64,000 bases of DNA from Adenanthera pavonina (Eukaryota > Streptophyta > Magnoliopsida > Fabales > Fabaceae): NCBI GenBank assembly GCA_026686845.1, contig JAIVEN010000014.1, forward strand, positions 28,914,001-28,978,000, read 5' to 3'. The notes beneath the pieces were generated by a model that did no database searches, had not been told where the DNA came from, and saw only the letters and a list, made by a program, of their open reading frames with translations. Every line of letters begins with the position of its first letter. The stretch's first letter is position 1. The translations under genes and the position numbers were made by a program. Positions 10,206 through 19,979 of this stretch are shown piece after piece.

Positions 10206-12545
10206 CTTAAAGATTTGGTGGGAGTAAATGAGCAGTGATGGATGATGAGTCATACCATTCTGGTAGTAGAATTTAGAAATAAATTAGATCCAAAAGATAA
10301 ATGTATAATGATGAATGCAACCTAAATCGTGTCTCTTGAGGAGGAATAAGTAAAAGAAATGATGTATGAGTATGTATTTTTAAGCTAAAATAATGTATTT
10401 AAATGATTTTAAAAGAAATGCAAAAATTTTGAGAAAGCAAAACTAATTCCTAAATAAAATAAAATGGAAAACCAGACTACCCAAATGCAATTAATCTAAT
10501 TAAACAATTAAATGCAAAATAAAATGTAATTAACTACTAAATAACTAAATAAAATGCTAAAAACAAAATCTAATGCAAATGCAAACTGTATATATGTGTT
10601 TTTTCTCAAACAAGATACAATACAAATTACTTGTATATGCAAATGTCAATTACAACTATAATTTGGAGAGGGGTTTTGCTTTGTAAATAATTAAAGTTAA
10701 AACAAAAACAAGGATTGAAATTAAATTTAAATTAAAGCAAATTAAAAATAAACAATTAATTAAGATAAAGTAAACACTAATTAAGATTTAAAAACAAAAC
10801 TAGAAATTAATTATGGAAAGGGGGGTCATTTATGGGTTTAACATATTACTTGAGTCTATCCTCGTTGAGTTCAATTAAATTAATAATAGGAATGCAATTA
10901 ATTAAGTTAATTAAATAGTCAAGACACTTAATTACCATAAGCTTAGTTTAAGTAATCAATTAAGTCTAGAAACCTCTAGTTATTGATCAACCACTTTAAA
11001 TTTATCTTGTCTAATTAATTAGCTTAATTTTAATATTAATTTGCCTTCTAAATAAATCTGGAAAAATTTGTCAAAATTATCTAATTAAACCAAATTAGAT
11101 AATTAATTCCTTAATTAATTATGATTACACTTACCATTTATTAATTATTTCATAAACCAATGAATTAAAATTAATTAAGATAACACCAATATTAGGCAAA
11201 ATACTCAATTTTTAAGATCTGGACATAACAATAAACTAAGTTCAAGTTAACATAAATCATCCAAAATAATAAATACAATCCAATCCAACCAATTCTAATA
11301 TCTACACATCAATATTACCACAAATTTTTATCATTTCCAACTCTAAAACCTAGATCAAAATCAATAAAAATTCTACAAATAACAAGATGAAAAGAGAAAA
11401 CAAACATCTCCATTTTTCCTTGAAATTCATCCGAGTTCAAGACTCAAGCTCTATGTCTACCCTATAAATGATCCACCCAAGCATTTTAACTCCTCATTTG
11501 CACGAAGACACCCAGGGAAAACAAGAGAGTTTCGGCTATTTTCATGCTTAAGTGGAAGCTTCTAGCTTAACTTGAAGATGGTATGGAGGAGAAGGCCATG
11601 GCTTCAAGCTTCTTTCAGTCCCATGGTGATACTTAGCCAAAGTAGAGAAGGTAAGAGGAAAATGGAAATGGTCGGGAAGAGGTCGAAAATGTCATGGGTA
11701 TGAAAGATTATAGCTAAAAATTGGATGAAGTGAAAAGGAAATGGTGAAGACAAAGAAGGAGGGTTGAAATCGAAGAGAAAGAAGGTGAGAATGGAGGATA
11801 GCTGATGGCTTAATAGTGGAGAATGAAAGAGGAAGGCTGGAACAGTGTGGTAGTGGGTGGAAATTGCCAGAAAATGGAAGATTTTAAGAAGAAATGGTTG
11901 GAGACGATGAAGAGAGTTGAAAGACGAAAGAAACCGAGAGCATTTTTGAAAGGAGGTAGCAGCTTAAATGAGGGGCTTCGAAACATAAAGGAAGAAAAAT
12001 GAAAGAGCCTTATTTGGATGCATCGGAAATAAAGCAAGAAAGTGCTATAAAAATCAACTAAAACAAAGATATATAAAAGTAAACAATTAAAGATAAGGAA
12101 AAATGATAAAGCTGAGAAAATAAATTTTCTACAAAATTTCTCCTATTAGATGACTAAAATATTCATTCAAAATTTTAATTTTCATGTACTTCAACCTGCA
12201 AGAAAATATTACATAAAATATATTATATTTTCAATTAAATAAATGCATATTAAATTTTAGTTCAAGTAAATTAAATTAATTATGAGATAAATTTAAATTC
12301 AATTTGGAGGAAAATTATGAGTCAAAATGATAAAAATAAAGGAAATAAAATACAAAAAAAAATTCCAAAACTCTTTAACAATTTTACCCATAAATTTAGT
12401 CAATTCTGAGTCATTTCCTTAATTACAATTAAACCAAAAATAATTCACACATTGGGAATTATTAAATAAAATAAAATATAAGAATTAAATTCTTGGAATA
12501 ATTTTGAAAGTAAAAATAATCAAAATTAAAGCTTAATTACTTTGA
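10206..12545 (+). other. AT-rich intergenic repeat DNA, no gene recognised
   Basis: Long AT-rich sequence with many AATTAATT/TTAATTAA words at 10430-11190, then a more complex purine-rich stretch at 11520-12050 that resembles the transcribed part of an unidentified LTR or UTR. No conserved protein was recognised in either orientation. The short minus-strand frame at 11810-12037 looks like chance. Confidence 0.5.
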
Positions 12546-12692
12546 AGGCGGTTATTTAAATAACCGCCTACAAAAGTGTGGGTAAAATTAAATAAATAAA
12601 TTAATAAATAATGTAAATAAAAATAATCTTAAACTAAAAAATTTTAAAGGAAAAGTAGGCGGTTTTTAGATATAACCTCTTACTTTTCCTTT
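12546..12692 (+). repeat. CACTA-like subterminal palindromes, left block
   Basis: A perfect 24-bp palindrome at 12546-12569 is built from GGCGGTTATTT and its complement. It is followed by CTACAAAAGTG and, at about 12655-12690, by GTAGGCGGTTTTTAGATATAACC. The same words form the block at 18639-18865, which ends in TAGTAGTG. Plant CACTA (CMC/EnSpm) elements have such subterminal repeats. No CACTA left terminus is visible here, so this may be a partial end. Confidence 0.5.
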
Positions 12693-12762
12693 GTTATTTG
12701 AAAAAAAAAATCCCTTAAACACTTTTCGTGTTTGCTCTCTGCCACTCATCAAGTTCCTCTCG

Positions 12763-12792
12763 TCCTCGCCCTCGCCCTCGCCCTCGCCCTCC
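12763..12792 (+). repeat. CTCGCC microsatellite in pyrimidine-rich leader
   Basis: Tandem CTCGCC-type units sit within a CT-rich tract at 12720-12830, upstream of the USP coding start. CT-rich 5' UTRs are common in plant genes. This tract probably belongs to the USP leader. Confidence 0.7.
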
Positions 12793-13034
12793 CTTCTCTC
12801 ATCCTCTCTCTCTCCCATGCCATGCTCCACCAAATACATAGCAAGTCCTACCAGCAAGTTCAACTTGCTCCCACCGTGCTCCTTCCTTCTTGTTCCTCTC
12901 TCTCTAACAAGCCCTTCCATTGAGATCAATCGTTCTCTCCTCTCATTCTACTATTAGGGTTCTCCATAAATTATACAAGTTCATCCCTTCTTCCAGAGTT
13001 TGAAAATTGCACAAATTCACTGTTGATTATCCAG

Positions 13035-13179
13035 GTGAAAATTGCAAAATCCTATATTTCTAAGGTTTTATTTTATTTGTGTGTTTTCTTTCGATTAAGT
13101 TCAATAATCACTATGTCGATGGTATTTGGGTGATGTGATTTATTTACCAGATTCTTCTACCTCTCCTTGCTTTTCACAG
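13035..13179 (+). other. probable 5'-UTR intron of the USP gene
   Basis: There is a plausible donor CCAG/GTGAAAATT at 13034-13035 and a strong acceptor TTTTCACAG/GTC at 13179-13180, preceded by a pyrimidine tract (CTTCTACCTCTCCTTGC). The downstream exon holds the ATG at 13220. An in-frame TAA about 24 bases before that ATG argues that this intron interrupts untranslated leader. The alternative, that the start is farther upstream and was lost, is less likely. Confidence 0.5.
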
Positions 13180-13219
13180 GTCATCAAATTCGGAACCTCA
13201 CTAATTCAGTTACTATGTC

Positions 13220-14218
13220 ATGGCCATAGATGAAAGCGAATACAGTTACTATGCACTCATTTGGTTGCTCCAAACTCTCAAGGAATCCTTAAGAAACAAG
13301 CCCATTATGCTCTTAATGGCTCAGCCTATTCTTGATAAAAACTACACAATTTCAGCTTCTATCGGCTCTATTCGCCTCTACTCTCTTTTTTCACCCAGTT
13401 AAGTGCTAAAAATTTCATTGACTCATTAATGTCAGGGATCCTTTTCCTTTGTATGTGTATGTGTGTGCGGATTTTTTTTTTGCTATTATTTTTCTTGTTT
13501 ATTAGAGTTTTACATTGGCAACTGCTTTTGCGGTTTCTTTCTTGTTGATGAACTTGTGTTCTGCTCAAACACGGAGGACCAGATTTTGTGAACTCATACA
13601 AAGAGAATCAAAAAAAGCTTACGCTGGCTCTCCTGGAGAAAGCTAAGAATATATGTGGTAGTCATAGGGTATGTTTTTTCCTTTTTTTGGAATCTATGTA
13701 AATTTATTTTTCTGATATCTAAACAATGTCTACTTTGTGTTTGTCTATATGTATACTTGAGAGCTTATTTGTTTGAGCAATGAAAAGGTCCAAATGAAGG
13801 CTAAACAAGAATGATTAGAGATATTTATTTATTTGTGCAGGTGAATGTAAAGATATTTACAGAGGAACGTGATCCCAGAACAGCCATATGCCATGCAGTT
13901 GAAATGCATAAAATTGATTTGCTCGTGTTAGGTGAGGGTGGGCTTGGGAAAATAAAAAGGTTCACTTCTTCTCGCTTGTGCATTCTACATGATGATTATC
14001 AAAATTTTAAAGGCTAATGCCTTAGTTTTGTTTTTAATACAACTATCTGATCATCCTATGAAAGAAGGACAAAACTTCCACATTCAAAATTACTTGGTAC
14101 TAAGTTACTGACACCATCATGCTCATACAGGGCTCTTATAGGAAGTATGGGCAACTACTGTATCCAAAATGCCAAATGCCCTGTCCTTGTGGTGAAGAAA
14201 CCTTATAAAATGTTGTAA
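13220..14218 (+). CDS. universal stress protein (USP) family, 4 exons, 158 aa
   Basis: Exons are 13220-13397, 13577-13668, 13841-13959 and 14131-14218. Splicing uses donors GTTAAG, GTATGT and GTTCAC and acceptors GGAG, TGCAG and ACAG, and gives one frame of 158 codons ending TAA. It reads MAIDESEYSYYALIWLL at the start, PDFVNSYKENQKKL and LALLEKAKNIC in the middle, then DPRTAICHAVE, the IDLLVLGEGGLGKIKR loop, GSMGNYCIQNAKCPVLVVKKP and the end. The G-x2-G-x9-G-S/N nucleotide-binding pattern of UspA-type folds appears as GEGGLGK..IGSMGNY, so ATP binding is plausible. These are small soluble stress-associated proteins. Length and end motifs fit the plant family. The first intron's donor and acceptor are the weakest sites. 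CACTA-like palindromes lie about 650 bp upstream, so it could be a captured copy. Confidence 0.85.
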
Positions 14219-15377
14219 GGAGTGCTCCTAGTGAAACTCATGACATGAACTAATATTATTGACATCCAATGCTGGTATATAGGTCTCTTTCTGGTTACTA
14301 TCCTATCACACATGTTTGTTGATGATATTTTTGAGGTTTCTTTTATTATCACTAGATAGATTTGTGAAACAAAATACAGTTAATTAATTAGTGAAAAATG
14401 ATAACAAAATAATCTAGAATTAAAAAAATTCAATTTCGCAAAACAAAACATTGATAATAAGTGATATTAATTTAATTGAACTAAAATTAATAAAAAAAAA
14501 GGGAAGAATATAAAGTGATATGAATATAATTAATATAAAATTAAGAAAATAAAGAAAAGGGAAAGGATGAGGGCCCCACCTAATAAGAGCAGGGAAAGAT
14601 GGTGCCCAACTAAGTAGAAAGGAAAGAAAGAAGTGGAGCTCAATAGGAGAGTTTAATCTACACAGAGCTCAATAGAAGAACCGTCACTATTTGATTAATT
14701 CATAGTACTGATTCTCTTTTTAAGTATATATATATTGACATTGATGCAAAGATTTAGGTTAGATTTGTCTCCTTTACCCTGAAAAAAAAATCCAAGATAT
14801 ATAAAGATTAGAGGGAGTCAGTTAATTTTTGAAGTCATGGATAATACTACCTCATCTTTTGCTTTGCATCCAATCCTTCTTGTTTTTGTTTTTTCTAAAC
14901 ACTATTTATAGAGGGCTTAGTTTTCTCCTGCCTAGTGTATCCTGTCTCCTTGTTGCTTCAACACAATCCAACTATTTTGTCGGGAAAAAATAATCCCAAG
15001 TCATCTCTCTCCCTAACCCCTCTCTCTCTTTGCACTACACTGGAAAGGATCTGCATATATTTATGGACTTGTTAATTGTTGACTAGTTAGGTAATTAGGC
15101 TCATGACATTGATATTAACATTCAACAAGGTGAATCTTGCATTGCACAGAATTTGAAAGAAGATCAACAAAACTCATTAAAAGTCATTACTGGAGTTAAC
15201 TGTTTGTTGAATACGTTAATCCAATCAATGAGCGATAGGATTATAGGTATAGAAAGAGAATTGAGTTTTGGTTTCTTACAGGTTAGGGTGCTGGTAGGGG
15301 AGGCATTGTGGGGAGTGGTGTTCGGAATTCAGAAGTTTTAATGATATATGGGATTAATGCCTCATGGTTTTCAAGAT
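14219..15377 (+). other. 3' flank of USP and upstream of kinase exon; no gene seen
   Basis: AT-rich sequence at 14340-14560 is followed by a pyrimidine-rich stretch around 14860-15030 and a weak frame at 15153-15341 with no recognised motif. The 14930-15060 CT-rich stretch followed by the 15378 ATG resembles a plant leader, so it may be the promoter and 5' UTR copied with the kinase exon. Confidence 0.4.
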
Positions 15378-15576
15378 ATGGGATTGGGTGCTGATAATGA
15401 TAAGGTGGAGTCTTGGGATGTCAGCAAATCAAAAGGGAGGAAGAAGAAGAAGAAATATGATAGGGTTATGGAAGAGGAAGAAACTGGGAGTTAGGTTAGG
15501 CTGAGGTTCATTGGGAGCTGCATTTCTTTGAGATCCAAGGTTGATAGCTTAGCTAGCAGCACCAATACTCATTATG
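15378..15576 (+). pseudogene. first exon of a PBL34/PIX7-like receptor-like cytoplasmic kinase (RLCK VII), with stop
   Basis: An ATG at 15378 opens MGLGADNDKVESWDVSKSKG, a run of lysines, EEEETGS, a stop, then VRLRFIGSCISLRSKVDSL..STNTHYG. This is the N-terminal non-kinase exon typical of PBL34/35/36 and PIX7-type plant RLCK VII kinases (pattern K-rich, EEEETGCW-K-F-IGSC, S-K-D). The in-frame TAG at 15492-15494 replaces the conserved Trp (TGG to TAG), and the preceding Cys is Ser. The exon ends at a GTAAC donor (15577), as in the family. I found no kinase-domain exon in the next 3 kb, so this looks like a captured or orphaned exon. Family members act at the plasma membrane in receptor-kinase signalling; this copy cannot encode a kinase. 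Confidence 0.72.
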
Positions 15577-18500
15577 GTAACTTCTATTTTACTTGGAAAA
15601 AATTTATTCTTATGATATGCTTGGGACTTCCACCTTTATGCATGTTTTATTGTATGTTTTATTTGGCCCTACCTTTTCTTGGTCAGAGTAGCATGATTTT
15701 TAGTATGTTCCTAGCATGTGATCCTTCAGATAAAAAGAAAAAGAAAAAAAAATCTTGACCATCAAGCGCAAGTTTACTGATTTACTAGCAATTCAAGCTG
15801 AAATTACGCTACAAAATGTAAAATGATTAATAAATGGTTGTAAACATGGGCATTTGATAAATTTTGATCTGGCCCCCTTCTAAGGGTTGTGTTAGAATAG
15901 ACTTTGAAGATAGAGGGCAGGTTCGCATACTGCAAAATAGAAATTTGAGATCCTTATAGTTCCTACTTCCTGAAGTGTAAATTTGAAATGAAACCCCAGG
16001 TATAGGGTTTGCAACCTATTGACCTATCATTGAGAATAAGTCACTTATTATTCTTGTGCGTACAAGCTTAGGATACAAGTATGATTGGTTTTTAAATTGC
16101 ATTTTCTCTTTTCCTAGGATAGGACTTTGGGAAGTAACAACTGTAAAGTAAAAAATATGAAAATGATCATGGTCACATGGATTTTACTTACAACAGAGGT
16201 ACCTTTAATAATTCTCATGTTATTTGCTGATAATATGCCTGACTTGACACTTGATTCAAATGTTTTATATTCCTATTGTTTAAGAGCCATTGGTTGATCA
16301 TTGAAATCATATTTATCATTGATCTAACTCTTTGCTTCATATATGATCATAAATCAAATGTTATATGCTTGTAGCTTGCATAAGATGCCAATTCTTTTTT
16401 ACTTTTTCACTGACTTAGTTATGCTGGCTGATATGAGCTACCTTGCTCTCCCCTATTGCTAACTAAAGCCCAGGTATGGGGTTTTGATTGTTGATTTGGT
16501 TCTTTTTTTAAGATAGTCCTTTTAATGCCAACATACAATGGTAATCTTTGATGGCCTTTCTGTAGAAACATCTGTGAAGGTTCTTGGAAGTATTATAGTA
16601 GTCAAACTACATTCTTATAATATAGGCTTTCATAATTTCAATTATATAATTAATCTTTTTATCAAATAATGAGAAGTTGTAGGTTTTCTTTCACATTATA
16701 CCTTAGGTAAATTTTATGTCTTTCTCTCTGTTTAGGAACTTATCAAAGATTATGATAAAATTATTGATGAATTGTTACATGAAAGTTATCTATTAATAAA
16801 AGAAGTTGGAGTAATTAGTTATGTGGTTTGAAATAACTGCCTAACCTTGTTTGCATCATTCTCTTTTTTTTTTAATACAATTTTGCATTATTGTTATAGT
16901 CTATAAATGAAGGTAAGACTCGTAATTGTTTTGTGGTTTTTGAAATGAATTCCATTGCACCTTTTTCTCTGGTTCTTTTTTAATTCTCTAGAGTAACACC
17001 CTTCATGTCTTCTGGTTGGAGTAGTCATCAGTGCACTTGTGAATCTTAGAATATATATATACATATTCCACCTCATAACTGATTTCGTAGAATTTTAATT
17101 GGTTATAACATTAAGATTTTGACTTGTTAATTACCTTTCCAGATCAAAATATGTTTTCTTTTTTTGTTTTCACTTGTTATTGATCTATTATTTTGAATGC
17201 TCTATACATGTGATTTAAAGCCTAAACTTAGTGATTTTGAAACTGTTATATGAACAGCATAGAACCTATGAAGCCCCAAACTAAAGGGATTAGGAAAAGG
17301 AATAATTGCAAAGAGTTTTGAGGTAATTTCAGCATCGTCACCCCTGAATTTTCTGGTTTTGTTGGGCACATAAGCAAACTGAGTTTTTATTCTGCTTTTG
17401 TCAAGATTCGAGAGCTTTTTGATTTGTTCATTTTATATATGTGAGCTAAAAATGTTTGTACATCTCTAGAGGCATCAAAATGTTTATTTATATGTTTTTA
17501 ATCCTTATTCGTTGAGGGAAAGAATGAATTAATTTTGGAAATGGTTAGAGATCTTTGTTCTGAATAAAAGAACCTGGGAGAATGTATCTAAAAAAATTAA
17601 AGAACCTGGGAGAACATTTTACTGCTTTTGGGCCCAAAGATAATTGGGTTTTCTTGTCTATCCATTGACACTTGAATTGATCTTCAGTAACACAACTATG
17701 GGATCATAATGGTCCTCCACATCATAGGTCATGATATGTTAGACTTGGCACTCACAAAAGTTCAAAGCTTCAGAATAGTCATTGTCATGTCGATACATCT
17801 ATTTATTGGGTTCTAAAACCCAAGCCTTATCCTTATGAGCCTCCCTCCCATTAAAGTTCTAAAATGGTCCCCTCTACTCCTCTCTTAATCTAGAATGAGA
17901 AAAATGTTTTAAATATATTCATAAAAAATTGTTTTAAAGATAAGTCAACCCTTGTTTTAACATTGTCTTTAGAGAATATCTTTTACTTTTATTATACATG
18001 TAACAACTAGCTTACTTCCCAAAGTGGTGTTGATTGAGTATTAATTAATTAATCAATCTAATGAATGTTAAACTTTTTGCATGAAGCAAATTTTGGGTTG
18101 GAAGATTCAGAGACGCTTGGGATTCATGCTCACACAAGAAAGCAGTGGCTCTTAGCATCTTCAGCCTGGTTAGGAATTTGTCATCAATGCAAGAGCTTCT
18201 TGTCTATCTAACAAGTTGGAGCAACAGAAGAATGTGCTTCTAATATTGGAAGATCTATGGATGTAGGTGTGAGTACTACTTTTGGAGCTAAGTATCTTTC
18301 TGTCTCAGTTTTTGTATTTTATTTTATTCTTTCTGTTATTATAAGCATGCCCATATGTATAAAAGACAGCTACTTGTTATGGTTTTTGTTAGATTGTATA
18401 TTAAGTGCTTTTCCTTGATTGTTTAGGTTATATCCTAGGTTTTATTTTGTCCATTTTTTGCTTTTGTAAATTAGTGTATGTAATTTCTTGGTTTATTAAT

Positions 18501-18579
18501 AAAATTGATCTTGATTTGTAAATATTTATTAATATAATAATTATTTTTTTGGATAATAGGTTAGGTATGTTGAATATAT
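15577..18579 (+). other. intron-like AT/T-rich sequence, no gene recognised
   Basis: T-rich plant-intron-like sequence with no kinase motifs and no conserved exon identified. A short frame near 16735-16830 (ELIKDYDKIIDELLHESYLL) has a protein-like composition but I do not recognise it. Exon-like GC-richer patches at 17265-17330 and 18090-18280 have no identified homologue. They may be captured gene pieces. Confidence 0.4.
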
Positions 18580-18607
18580 TTTGATATTGGATTAATCCAA
18601 TATCAAA
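18580..18607. repeat. 28-bp perfect palindrome
   Basis: Fourteen bases (TTTGATATTGGATT) are followed immediately by their exact reverse complement. It lies 30 bases before the CACTA-like palindrome block and may be part of the same subterminal structure. Confidence 0.85.
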
Positions 18608-18638
18608 TTTGTTTTTTCAAAAAAATGGATACCTTTTA

Positions 18639-18865
18639 TAGGCGGTTATTTGTATAACCGCCTACAAAAGTCCTCTTTTCAAGACAAAAGAAGGACCTTT
18701 GTAGGCGGTTATCAGTATAACAGCCTACAAAAGTCCACTTTTGTAGCCGGTTAATAACCACCTACAAAAGTCACCCATTTTTTATAGCGCTCCAATAGAA
18801 GGTGGTTCATAACCGCCAAGAAAAGTAAAAAATAACCATCTACAAAGCCTATTTCTTTAGTAGTG
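18639..18865 (+). repeat. CACTA-like transposon right end with GGCGGTTAT palindromes
   Basis: Three or more palindromic modules are present: TAGGCGGTTAT / ATAACCGCCTA with a 4-base loop at 18639-18664, an imperfect copy at 18701-18728, and degenerate ones to 18840, linked by CTACAAAAGTC words. The block ends in CTTTAGTAGTG at 18865; its complement begins CACTACTAAAG, the signature of CACTA (CMC/EnSpm) termini. The following ACC could be a 3-bp target duplication, but no left partner was found. Confidence 0.65.
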
Positions 18866-19107
18866 ACCTTAGGCAGGGTAATGGTGGTTATCATATCTTT
18901 GATAACATGATCAAACAGGTGATCAATCTTTTTTAGTCCCTAGTTAGGCATGTATACTCATCGTCTCCCTCTTCATATGGGTCAAGTGCGTAATAGTCAT
19001 TGTAAAAGCAGGCCTCATGGGGTTGCCCAGTCGACTATTCATAAGGATAATGAGGGGGTGTCATAGTTCACAGGGGTCATATGTTGTCAGGTGTCATGGT
19101 TCGTGGG
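18866..19107 (+). other. unassigned spacer
   Basis: Short non-coding sequence with GTGTCAT/GGTTCGTGGGGG words. There is no gene or recognised repeat before the hAT target duplication at 19108. Confidence 0.4.
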
Positions 19108-19979
19108 GGTGAATGTAGAGCTGGGGAATGGGCCAGCCCATTTTAAGGCGGGTTGGCCCATGGTGGGCTACCAGAAAACAGGCTGGGGGCGGGCAAGCCT
19201 ATTTTTCTGGAGGGCTGGGATTTTCCCAGCCCAGGACCACAAAGGCTAACCCGCCAAATATTATATATATATATTTCCAATTTTTTTTATATTTAAATAA
19301 TAACCTAAATCACTAATATGAATAATAAAAAAATAACATTATTGATTCATAATTAAATAGAAAATACTGATATGTTTTTTCTTATGTGCTTTAAGTGTTG
19401 TTTTCCAATTAAAGATTAATATGTGGATTATTTTTTAATATATTGTAGATTTAGTCATTTATTATATATTAAAATTTTTAACTTCTTAAACTTAAAAAAA
19501 TTTGAAAGGTTTACATGTTAAATTTTAATTGGTGAATAGCATGAAAAGTATATAAGGAAAAGTATATAAGTTTAGTCCAAATTAAATTAGAAATAGAAAC
19601 CATATAAATCATCAATTTATCAAAATACATTAACACATATTAATCATTATTTATGTAAGTATTATAATCTAACAACATTAAATATGAAATATGGGGAAAT
19701 TTCAACTCTAAGTATAAGACAATTCTAATTTCAAGTTTCAATATTATATAAAATATATATAAAGAAAAAAAAAAGATAATTTGAAGGAAAAAAAAAAACA
19801 AGCGAGCTAAACAAACTAACCTGCGGGTTTGGCGGGTTAGCCCGCTTAACCAGCGAGTTAAGCAGTTCAGGCTGGAAAAAGACCGCCTCAATATGGGCTC
19901 TGTTTTTTTCCAGCCCAGGAGCTCCATAAAACGAGCCAGCCCGCGAGTTGAAGCACATTTTCCCGGCTCTAGGTGAATG
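19108..19979 (+). mobile_element. non-autonomous hAT-like element with perfect 8-bp TSD
   Basis: The element runs 19116-19971 (856 bp), flanked by GGTGAATG at 19108-19115 and 19972-19979. The ends are TAGAGCTGGG and CCCGGCTCTA, an inverted pair with one mismatch. The termini are GC-rich with many GGCGGGTT / AACCCGCC and GGGCTGG / CCAGCCC words in both orientations, while the middle is very AT-rich. An 8-bp duplication and TAGAGCYGGG ends are hAT hallmarks. No transposase is encoded; the small frames at both ends are by-products of the GC-rich repeats. Confidence 0.93.

Noticed and set aside
12666..12957. Overlapping short frames on both strands in the CTCGCC/GAGG repeat region
   Set aside because: They are translations of a simple repeat and CT-rich leader; no conserved protein and they conflict with the USP leader.
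15153..15341. 62-codon frame upstream of the kinase exon as a separate gene
   Set aside because: No known motif; it lies where a leader or promoter is expected.
12546..18865. A complete CACTA transposon with defined ends
   Set aside because: Only the right CACTACTA-type terminus was found. No left terminus, 3-bp duplication pair or transposase is visible, so only partial ends are annotated.
19128..19958. Short frames near both ends of the hAT-like element
   Set aside because: They follow the GC-rich terminal repeats and have no transposase or other motif.
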